Source: Clostridia bacterium
GTDB lineage: Bacteria; Bacillota; Clostridia; Oscillospirales; CAG-272
NCBI GenBank assembly: GCA_017399145.1
Contig: JAFQEG010000003.1
Location: forward strand, 1-50,552
Length of the DNA stretch: 50,552 nt
Direction: 5' to 3'
Shown here in pieces: positions 43,471 through 50,552 of this stretch. Each line of letters starts with the position of its first letter. Positions within the stretch are counted from its first letter, which is position 1. Made by a program: the position numbers and the translations under genes. The notes under the pieces are model-generated. The model saw nothing but the letters and a program-made list of their open reading frames with translations, was not told the origin of the DNA and ran no database searches.

Positions 43471-45336
43471 ATGCAAGAAAAGAACACAAAATGGAAAAAC
43501 GCATCAAAGGACGATGCAAAAAAGAAAAATGCTAGCAAAAAAAGCGCAACAAAGAAAAGCGTAGCAAGTAAAAATGACAACACAAAGAAGCAAAAGAATG
43601 CTTCCTTAAGCAAGCCTAAAAACGAAAGGGCTAAAAGGCAACCTAAGCAAAACGGAAAAGAGAAAAAGAAAATCAAGCAACCAAAGCTAAAAATTTACTC
43701 CCTTGGTGGTCTTAACGAAATTGGAAAGAATATGACCGTTTTAGAATGTGACAATGATATTATCATTGTTGACTGTGGAATTGGCTTTCCTAACGACGAT
43801 ATGCTAGGCGTAGACTTGGTAATACCTGATTTTACCCATCTTTTGAATAACGTTGACAAGATTCGTGGTGTGTTTATCACTCACGGACACGAGGACCATA
43901 TAGGCTCACTTCCCTATCTTTTGAAGACTATGAACGTGCCTGTATATGGTACAAGGCTTACTCTTGGTATTCTTGAAAATAAGCTTGAGGAGCATAAGCT
44001 TTTAAGCGTTGCTAAGCTTAATAACGTAAATGCAGGTGACAAGGTTAAGGCTGGTGTGTTTACCATTGAGTTTATAAGAGTAAACCACTCAATTGCCGAT
44101 GCCTGTGCCCTTGCCATTTCCACACCTCAGGGTATGGTAATTCACACAGGTGACTTTAAGCTTGATACAACGCCAATAGATGGCGAAATGATGGATATTG
44201 TACGTTTAGGTCAACTTGGTGCTGAGGGTGTTTTAATGCTTTTGTGTGAGTCCACAAACGTTGAGCGCCCTGGTCATACACCATCTGAGAAAAACGTGGG
44301 CTTATCCCTTGAGAAAATACTTTCCTCGGCAACTGATAAAAGAATTATAATAGCTACCTTTGCCTCAAACGTACACAGAGTACAGCAAATTATAGATGCT
44401 AGTGTAAATCACGGAAGAAAGATTGCAGTAACTGGCCGTAGCATGGTAAACGTAGTTAAGGCAGCAGTAAGGCTTGGTTATATGAATGTGCCCGAGGGTG
44501 CTTTAATCGAGCTTGACCAAATTAAGAAATACCCACCAGAAAAGATTACAATAATTACAACAGGAAGCCAAGGTGAGCCTATGTCTGCACTTTACAGAAT
44601 GGCATTTTCCGACCACGACAAGGTTGTTTTGACAAGCAACGACCTAGTTGTGCTTTCCTCTAGTGCTATTCCTGGTAATGAGCCATTAGTTGGAAAAATT
44701 ATCAACGAAATTTACAGACGTGGTATAAATGTTTATCACGATTCTAGCGTTGAGGTCCACGTTTCTGGTCACGCCTGTCGTGAGGAGCTAAAGCTTATGC
44801 ACGCACTTACTAAGCCTAAGTACTTTATGCCTGTGCATGGTGAATTAAGGCATCTTATTCAACACAAGGAGCTTGCCGAGTCTATGGGTATGGATCCACA
44901 AAATATTTTCGTTTCCGATATAGGCAAGGTTATTGAAATTGACGAGGAGGGTGCTCGATTTAATGGCACCGTGCCAGCTGGCAAGATACTAATTGACGGC
45001 TCTGGTGTTGGCGACGTTGGTAACATTGTTTTAAGAGATAGAAAAAATCTTTCTGAAAGTGGTTTGATTATTGCAGTTGCAACAGTTAGCCTAAGCGAGG
45101 GAATTGTAATGTCAGGACCTGAAATTATTTCTCGTGGATTTGTTTACGTACGTGAAAACGAGGAGCTTATGAATGGCGCTCGTGATATTGCAACAAGAGT
45201 TTTAATAGACGCACTAGACGATGGAATTAAGGACTATGCAGAGCTTAAAACAATTATGAAAAATGCTCTTTCAAAGTACATTTTTACAAAGACCAAGAAA
45301 AAGCCTGTTATTCTACCTATTCTTTTGAATATCTAA
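43471..45336 (+). CDS. rnj: Ribonuclease J with Lys-rich N-terminal extension
   Basis: 621 aa. Metallo-beta-lactamase/beta-CASP RNase acting in 5'-3' decay and maturation. Core begins near residue 72 (LKIYSLGGLNEIGKN), metal motif HGHEDHIG (138-145), then HTGDFKLD, TGSQGEPMSAL and HVSGHACREEL. Length without the extension (about 550) matches RNase J1. Residues 1-71 are a low-complexity Lys/Asn/Ala/Ser tail, probably disordered and RNA-binding. AGAGGA is 5 nt before the ATG. Followed by a terminator. Confidence 0.94.
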   Translation: MQEKNTKWKNASKDDAKKKNASKKSATKKSVASKNDNTKKQKNASLSKPKNERAKRQPKQNGKEKKKIKQPKLKIYSLGGLNEIGKNMTVLECDNDIIIVDCGIGFPNDDMLGVDLVIPDFTHLLNNVDKIRGVFITHGHEDHIGSLPYLLKTMNVPVYGTRLTLGILENKLEEHKLLSVAKLNNVNAGDKVKAGVFTIEFIRVNHSIADACALAISTPQGMVIHTGDFKLDTTPIDGEMMDIVRLGQLGAEGVLMLLCESTNVERPGHTPSEKNVGLSLEKILSSATDKRIIIATFASNVHRVQQIIDASVNHGRKIAVTGRSMVNVVKAAVRLGYMNVPEGALIELDQIKKYPPEKITIITTGSQGEPMSALYRMAFSDHDKVVLTSNDLVVLSSSAIPGNEPLVGKIINEIYRRGINVYHDSSVEVHVSGHACREELKLMHALTKPKYFMPVHGELRHLIQHKELAESMGMDPQNIFVSDIGKVIEIDEEGARFNGTVPAGKILIDGSGVGDVGNIVLRDRKNLSESGLIIAVATVSLSEGIVMSGPEIISRGFVYVRENEELMNGARDIATRVLIDALDDGIKDYAELKTIMKNALSKYIFTKTKKKPVILPILLNI

Positions 45337-45341
45337 GTTTG

Positions 45342-45376
45342 AGGGGAAGCAAAAATGCTTCCCCTTAATTTATTTT
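45342..45376 (+). terminator. Terminator of the RNase J gene
   Basis: AGGGGAAGCA (45342-45351) pairs with TGCTTCCCCT (45356-45365), AAAA loop, followed by a T-rich stretch. Confidence 0.88.
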
Positions 45377-45396
45377 AAATTTATTTTTTTCGCGTA

Positions 45397-45425
45397 TTGT
45401 AATAAATAAAATTTTGTGTTATACT
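45397..45425 (+). promoter_or_regulatory. Sigma-A promoter of the ABC exporter operon
   Basis: TTGTAA (45397-45402), 17 bp ending in TGT, TATACT (45420-45425). Confidence 0.75.
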
Positions 45426-45470
45426 GTAATTTGGAATTTTATGGGCAATTACTTTTGAAAGGGGGATTTT

Positions 45471-47189
45471 ATGACTAAGCTTTTGAAATATATGAAGGGC
45501 TATACTAAGGAATGTATTCTTAGTCCGTTTTTTAAAATGCTTGAGGCTTTTTTCGAGCTTTTAGTACCCTTAGTTGTGGCTAATATCATTGACGTTGGTA
45601 TAGGAAAGACACCATCCTACATTGTCTATGCTTGTCTAATTATGGCAGGTCTTGGCGCTATTGGTCTTACCTGTACTATGTTTGCACAGTATTTTGCTGC
45701 AAAGGCATCAGTTGGCTTTGTTTCAAAAATCAAGAGTGCACTATTTTCTCATATTACCTCTCTTTCATACACGGAAATAGACAAGCTAGGCACCGCTACC
45801 CTAATTACAAGAATGTCAAGCGATGCAAATCAAGTGCAATCCGGTGTTAACCTAACCCTTCGCTTGTTTATGCGCTCACCTATCATAGTTTTTGGTGCTA
45901 TGATTATGGCATTTACAGTTTCCCCTACCCCTGCTGTGGTATTTACTGTTACAATTCCACTTTTAGCCCTTGTTGTATTTGGAATTATGTGTGGCACAAT
46001 TCCTCTTTATAAGGGTGTACAGGGCAAGGTTGATGGTGTTTTAAATACTGCAAGAGAAAACCTAACCGGTATTAGAGTTATTCGTGCATTCGGTCTTGAG
46101 GAAAGCGAAAAAACCAAATTCCACAAGAAAACCCTTGACCTAAACAAGGCGCAAAACTTCGTTGGCAGAATTTCTGCTATTATGAATCCTGCAACCTACG
46201 CTATTGTAAATATAGCTATTGCAGTCTTGATTTACACAGGCGCATTAGAGGTAAATAGTGGCAATCTTACACAGGGTGAGGTCATTGCACTTTACAACTA
46301 TATGTCCCAAATTCTTATTGAATTAGTTAAGCTTGCAAGTCTTATAATCACAATGACAAAATCTCTTGCTTGTGCTAACAGAATACAAAATGTATTTGAA
46401 ATTAAATCCTCTCAAGAGGTTATCGAATGTAAGGACGGCGACAAAAAATATAGTGTACAATTCAAAAATGCGTATCTTAAGTATGAGTCCTCACCTGAAT
46501 ACTCACTTGAAAATATCGACTTCTCTGCCTTACCTGGCGAAACTATTGGAATTATTGGTGGCACAGGGTCGGGAAAAAGCTCACTTATCAATATGATTGG
46601 CAGATTTTACGATGCATCAAGTGGCGAGGTTTTCGTCAATGGTAAAAACGTAAAATCCTATGACCCTGCTAAATTACGTGAGATGCTTGGTATAGTACCT
46701 CAAAGGGCAGTTTTGTTTAAGGGCACTATTCGTGATAATATGAAATGGGGCGACGAAAACGCAACTGACGAGGAAATTTTAAAGGCTATTGAAATTGCAC
46801 AAGCTAAGGACGTTTTAGACTCAAAAGAAGAGGGGCTTGACTTCTTAATTGAGCAAGGTGGTAAAAACCTTTCAGGTGGTCAAAGACAGCGCTTTACTAT
46901 CGCAAGGGCGCTTGTTGGTAAGCCTGAGATAATTATTCTTGACGACTCCTCAAGTGCGCTTGACTATTTAACCGACTCTAAGCTAAGAGGTGCTATTGCT
47001 AGCATTGATTACAAGCCTACTGTCTTTATAGTTTCTCAAAGGACTGCCTCTATTCAGCATGCAGACAAGATTATCGTCCTAGACGATGGAAAAATTGTAG
47101 GCATTGGCAAGCATAAGGAGTTACTTAAGGACTGTGTTGTATATTCAGAAATTTACAACTCTCAATTTACAAATGGGGGTGAGAATTGA
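45471..47189 (+). CDS. ABC exporter subunit with degenerate ATPase site
   Basis: 572 aa: six-helix type IV (B-family) transmembrane domain, then an NBD. Walker A GGTGSGKSS and signature LSGGQRQR are canonical, but the Walker B is followed by Asp (ILDDSS) instead of the catalytic Glu and the switch position is Gln (SQR) instead of His. This is the pattern of the degenerate half of heterodimeric exporters such as TM287/288 and BmrCD. Pairs with the next gene, whose ATG overlaps its TGA. Substrate unknown: drugs, lipids or peptides. Confidence 0.92.
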   Translation: MTKLLKYMKGYTKECILSPFFKMLEAFFELLVPLVVANIIDVGIGKTPSYIVYACLIMAGLGAIGLTCTMFAQYFAAKASVGFVSKIKSALFSHITSLSYTEIDKLGTATLITRMSSDANQVQSGVNLTLRLFMRSPIIVFGAMIMAFTVSPTPAVVFTVTIPLLALVVFGIMCGTIPLYKGVQGKVDGVLNTARENLTGIRVIRAFGLEESEKTKFHKKTLDLNKAQNFVGRISAIMNPATYAIVNIAIAVLIYTGALEVNSGNLTQGEVIALYNYMSQILIELVKLASLIITMTKSLACANRIQNVFEIKSSQEVIECKDGDKKYSVQFKNAYLKYESSPEYSLENIDFSALPGETIGIIGGTGSGKSSLINMIGRFYDASSGEVFVNGKNVKSYDPAKLREMLGIVPQRAVLFKGTIRDNMKWGDENATDEEILKAIEIAQAKDVLDSKEEGLDFLIEQGGKNLSGGQRQRFTIARALVGKPEIIILDDSSSALDYLTDSKLRGAIASIDYKPTVFIVSQRTASIQHADKIIVLDDGKIVGIGKHKELLKDCVVYSEIYNSQFTNGGEN

Positions 47190-48949
47190 TGAAGAAAAGC
47201 AATCTTTCTACTCTTAAAAGAGTGTTTAAGTATTTGAAAAAGCATTGGGCACTTGTGCTTTTATCTGTGCTTTTTGCCCTGGGTAGTGTTTTAATTACCC
47301 TATACATTCCCATAAGAATCGGTAATGCTATCGACCTAATTATTGAGGCTGGCAAGGTTGATTTTGATAAGATGATGCCTATACTTTTTGAAATAGGTAT
47401 TCTTGCTTTGTGCGTTGCCCTTTTACAATGGGTAATGAATAATATAAACAATAAAATTACCTACAACGTTACAATGGACGTAAGAAATGATGCCTTTGAC
47501 AAAATTGAAGGACTACCTCTTAAATTCGTTGATTCCCATCAATACGGTGAAATTGTTAGTAAAATGATTTCCGACGTTGACCAATTTACAGATGGTCTTT
47601 TGATGGGTTTTACACAGTTTTTCACAGGCGTTGCAACTATTATAGGTACTCTTTGCTTTATGCTTTATTTGAGTCCTATAATCACTATTGTAGTAGTTGT
47701 ATTCACTCCTCTTTCCTTGCTAATTGCAAGCTTTATTTCAAAAAGCACCTTTAAGCTTTTTAAAAAGCAATCAGAAAAGCGAGGAAATGAAACGTCCTTA
47801 GTTGATGAGGCTATTGGCAATTTAAAGGTTGTCAAGGTGTTTTCACAAGAGGACGAAATGCAACAAAAATTTGAATTAGCCGACGAGGAATTAAAAAAGG
47901 TATCTATTAAGGCTATTTTCTTCTCTTCCCTTGTAAATCCTACTACTCGCTTTGTAAATGCCTTAGTTTACGCAGGAGTTGCCTTAGTTGGTGCATTTAC
48001 TGTTATGAATGTTATACCTATCGGTGCGCTTTCCATAGGTGCACTAGCCACATTTTTAAGCTATGCTAATCAGTATGCAAAGCCATTTAATGAAATTTCC
48101 GGTGTTGTTACTGAGTTGCAGAATGCACTTGCCTGTGCATCAAGGGTTTTTGACCTTATTGATGAGGATGAGGAAATTAAGGACAACGAAAACGCACTTG
48201 TATTAAACAAGCCAAATGGTGACGTTGACCTTTGCGACGTTGCATTTTCCTACTCACCTGACAAGGACCTTATTAAGGGCTTAAATTTAAGTGTTAAGGG
48301 TGGTATGCGTGTGGCAATTGTTGGACCTACCGGCTGTGGCAAAACAACACTGATTAACCTTTTAATGCGTTTTTACGACGTCAATAGTGGTTCAATTTCT
48401 GTTGATGGTACCGACATAAGAGATATTACTCGCCATTCCTTGCGACATAGCTATGGTATGGTTTTACAGGAAACCTGGTTACAGGGTGGCACTATAAGAG
48501 ATAATATTAAAATGGGCAAGCCCGAGGCTACTGACGAGGAGGTTATTCAAGCCGCTAAGGAATGTCACGCACATAGCTTTATTAAGAGATTACCACTAGG
48601 CTATGACACAATTGTTTCCGACGAGAGTAATTCTCTTTCACAGGGACAAAAGCAGCTTTTGTGCATTAGCAGAATTATGCTAGCACTACCAGAGATGCTT
48701 ATTCTTGATGAGGCTACCTCGTCAATTGATACAAGAACGGAATTAAAAATCCAAGAGTCCTTCCTAAAGCTTATGAAGGGACGCACATCGTTTGTTGTTG
48801 CCCATCGTCTTTCTACAATTAGAGAGGCAGATGTTATTCTTGTTATGAACAAGGGTAATATAGTTGAAATGGGTAACCATAATGAGCTTATAAATAAGAA
48901 AGGCTTCTATTGGGAGCTTTATAATAGTCAATTTAGCACAACAGAATAA
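47189..48949 (+). CDS. ABC exporter subunit with canonical ATPase site
   Basis: 586 aa from ATG 47189, one base overlapping the stop of its partner (TGATG). Six-helix domain then NBD with Walker A GPTGCGKTT, Walker B ILDEATSSID with catalytic Glu, and His in VVAHRLST. The signature is LSQGQ rather than LSGGQ, as in TM288-type subunits. Together the two proteins form one consensus and one degenerate ATP site. The ribosome site GGGGGTGAG lies in the preceding gene. Confidence 0.93.
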   Translation: MKKSNLSTLKRVFKYLKKHWALVLLSVLFALGSVLITLYIPIRIGNAIDLIIEAGKVDFDKMMPILFEIGILALCVALLQWVMNNINNKITYNVTMDVRNDAFDKIEGLPLKFVDSHQYGEIVSKMISDVDQFTDGLLMGFTQFFTGVATIIGTLCFMLYLSPIITIVVVVFTPLSLLIASFISKSTFKLFKKQSEKRGNETSLVDEAIGNLKVVKVFSQEDEMQQKFELADEELKKVSIKAIFFSSLVNPTTRFVNALVYAGVALVGAFTVMNVIPIGALSIGALATFLSYANQYAKPFNEISGVVTELQNALACASRVFDLIDEDEEIKDNENALVLNKPNGDVDLCDVAFSYSPDKDLIKGLNLSVKGGMRVAIVGPTGCGKTTLINLLMRFYDVNSGSISVDGTDIRDITRHSLRHSYGMVLQETWLQGGTIRDNIKMGKPEATDEEVIQAAKECHAHSFIKRLPLGYDTIVSDESNSLSQGQKQLLCISRIMLALPEMLILDEATSSIDTRTELKIQESFLKLMKGRTSFVVAHRLSTIREADVILVMNKGNIVEMGNHNELINKKGFYWELYNSQFSTTE

Positions 48950-48961
48950 CAAGGAGCAATT

Positions 48962-50374
48962 ATGAGAAAAACAAAAATTGTATGTACAATTGGACCTGCT
49001 TGCGAAAGTGAAAGGGTATTGACCGACCTTTGTCTTGCCGGTATGAACGTTGCAAGGCTCAACTTCTCTCACGGTACTCACGAGGACCATCTAGAAAAGA
49101 TAAATCTTATTAAGAATGTTAGAGAAAAGCTTGATTTGCCTATCGCTATAATGCTTGATACAAAGGGACCTGAATATAGAATCAAGACCTTTGAAAATGG
49201 TTCTATTACATTAAATGATGGCGATACCTTTACCTTTACAACTGATGACATTATTGGTAACAATGAGCGTGTTAGCGTAAACTACAAGGGTCTTATCGGT
49301 GATTTATCCGTAGGTGACACTATTCTCGTAAATAATGGTCTTGTTATTTTCAAGGTAACTGAGCTTACAGAAACAGATGCAATTTGCAAGGTGGTTGTCG
49401 GTGGTGACCTATCAAACTCAAAATCAATGAGCTTCCCTAACAAGGTTTTAAATCAAGAGTATCTTTCCGACCAGGACAAAAGTGACCTACTCTTTGGCAT
49501 TGAGCAGGGTGTTGATTTTATTGCTTGCTCATTTGTTTCAAGGCGTCAGGATCTAATTGATGTAAAAAGCTTTTTAAAGACTAATGGTGGTAGCAATATC
49601 GACATTATCGCAAAGATAGAAAACAGAAGTGGTGTTGATAACATCGAGGAAATATGCAAGGAATGTGACGGTATTATGGTTGCCCGTGGCGACCTTGGTG
49701 TTGAAATTCCATTTGAGGAATTACCTGTTACTCAAAAGCATCTTATCACAAAGTGTAGAATGCTTGGTAAGCGAGTAATTACAGCTACTGAAATGCTTGA
49801 GTCTATGATACACAATCCTAGACCTACCCGTGCTGAAATTTCCGACGTAGCAAACGCAGTTTACGACGGGTCTAGTGCAGTTATGCTATCTGGTGAAACT
49901 GCTATGGGTAAATACCCTGTTTTAACAGTTAAAACAATGTCTAAGATTATAGAAAAGACTGAAAGCTTTATAAACTACGACACACTATTCTCTTCTGCCG
50001 GATTTACAATAAACAACGCAGTTGACGCAATTTCTCACTCTACCGCTTGTATGGCTATTGACGTACACGCAAAGGCTATTGTCGTTTGCTCAATTTCTGG
50101 TATTACAGCTAGAATGGTATCTCGTTTCAGAGCCCCTGTTGATATTATTGGTATGACAACAAGTGAGGAAACCTGGAGAAAGCTTGCACTTTCTTGGGGT
50201 GTTACCCCTGTAATGTGCGAGGTGGTTAACTCTACCGACGTGCTCTTCTATATGGCAAACAAGGCGGCAAAGAAAACCTTTAAGCTTAAAAGGGGTGACA
50301 AAATCGTTATCACTGGTGGTATCACAAACGGTGAAAGTGGAAGCACAAATTTAATTAAGCTAGAAACACTATAA
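48962..50374 (+). CDS. pyk: Pyruvate kinase
   Basis: 470 aa, the minimal-length form without the C-terminal PEP-utiliser-like domain of Bacillus enzymes. Converts PEP and ADP to pyruvate and ATP. Motifs: KIVCTIGPACES, NVARLNFSHGTHEDH, IAKIENRSGVDN, the metal and substrate region GIMVARGDLGVEIP, and TATEMLESMIHNPRPTRAE. It starts 12 bp after the ABC exporter stop with AAGGAGC, so it may be cotranscribed with the exporter. A strong terminator follows. Confidence 0.96.
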   Translation: MRKTKIVCTIGPACESERVLTDLCLAGMNVARLNFSHGTHEDHLEKINLIKNVREKLDLPIAIMLDTKGPEYRIKTFENGSITLNDGDTFTFTTDDIIGNNERVSVNYKGLIGDLSVGDTILVNNGLVIFKVTELTETDAICKVVVGGDLSNSKSMSFPNKVLNQEYLSDQDKSDLLFGIEQGVDFIACSFVSRRQDLIDVKSFLKTNGGSNIDIIAKIENRSGVDNIEEICKECDGIMVARGDLGVEIPFEELPVTQKHLITKCRMLGKRVITATEMLESMIHNPRPTRAEISDVANAVYDGSSAVMLSGETAMGKYPVLTVKTMSKIIEKTESFINYDTLFSSAGFTINNAVDAISHSTACMAIDVHAKAIVVCSISGITARMVSRFRAPVDIIGMTTSEETWRKLALSWGVTPVMCEVVNSTDVLFYMANKAAKKTFKLKRGDKIVITGGITNGESGSTNLIKLETL

Positions 50375-50412
50375 CAAAAAATGCTTGACGGGCGTCGTCA
50401 AGCATTTTTTTA
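50375..50412 (+). terminator. Bidirectional terminator between pyk and fakA
   Basis: ATGCTTGACG (50381-50390) pairs with CGTCAAGCAT (50396-50405), with flanking A- and T-runs. Confidence 0.93.
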
Positions 50413-50552
50413 TTCTGCTGAAATTATATAGTGATAAACTGGCTGACCACCCTGTAAAAGGTCTACCTGTGCATTTGGCAAAAGAGATTGAAGATATTCT
50501 TGCTTCCTCTCTGCCTCCTCTTCGGTTACATCACAGCCATAGTAGATACAAA
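50410..50552 (-). CDS. fakA: DAK2-domain protein (FakA/YloV), C-terminal end only
   Basis: Only the last 47 codons lie in the window, ending in TAA at 50410. The sequence IYYGCDVTEEEAERKQEYL and the terminal QGGQPVYHYIIS are characteristic of the C-terminus of FakA/YloV, the ATP-binding subunit of fatty-acid kinase that phosphorylates FakB-bound fatty acids. The assignment rests on this short tail. Convergent with pyk across the shared terminator. Confidence 0.8.
   Translation of the reverse strand, partial: CIYYGCDVTEEEAERKQEYLQSLLPNAQVDLLQGGQPVYHYIISAE

Overview
The window is an AT-rich chromosomal segment of an endospore-forming member of the Clostridia (Firmicutes), most likely an uncultured gut-type lineage. 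Sporulation genes (spoVAC-spoVAD-spoVAE, spmA-spmB, a SleB-type cortex hydrolase, a SpoVB-like flippase, a SpoIID-like/peptidoglycan-binding cassette), an AbrB regulator with a Cys-rich tail, RNase J, and Gram-positive promoters and Shine-Dalgarno sites support this. Host-glycan enzymes (GH38 alpha-mannosidase, GH95 fucosidase) suggest an intestinal habitat. No IS element, prophage, CRISPR array or rRNA was seen. The species cannot be named from the sequence.

Layout. 1-5901 (minus): rpoC (cut by the window edge and carrying an in-frame TAG) and rpoB. 6328-8756: rpsT, a small PH-like protein, the rpsF-ssb-rpsR operon and rnhA. 8906-12240 (minus): a large secreted Cys-repeat protein behind a small lipoprotein, then a tRNA-Lys. 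12782-17880: esterase and SDR pair, Na/Pi cotransporter, a ComEC-like secreted metallo-hydrolase, and queT with a preQ1-I riboswitch. 18014-22845: a four-gene cassette encoding a carboxypeptidase-regulatory-like protein, a SpoIID-PG-binding fusion, a second PG-binding protein and ClpC. 22877-26029: MscS with a coiled-coil partner, and spoVAC-AD-AE. 26063-32521: sugar oxidoreductase and TIM-barrel isomerase, a Cys-Asp-repeat protein, efp, an M24 peptidase, a second secreted Cys-rich protein, and tcdA. 32633-41758: GH38, SpoVB-like flippase, SleB-like hydrolase, then an abrB-GH95-D-amino-acid transaminase operon. 41855-50552: spmA-spmB, a small membrane protein, RNase J, a heterodimeric ABC exporter, pyruvate kinase and the 3' end of fakA.

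How the genes work together. The ribosome, RNA polymerase and translation genes are housekeeping. The sporulation genes cover dipicolinate import (SpoVA), spore dehydration and cortex maturation (SpmAB), cortex degradation (SleB-like) and probably wall remodelling (SpoIID/PG-binding cassette). The glycosidases would release fucose and mannose from host glycans.

Twenty-one sigma-A-type promoters could be read, all with a 17-bp spacer and 17 of them with a TGN extended -10. The most unusual items are the amber codon at an invariant Gln of rpoC, a 14-cysteine (Cys-Asp)n tract, the ClpC-linked SpoIID/PG-binding cassette, and several structured mRNA leaders.
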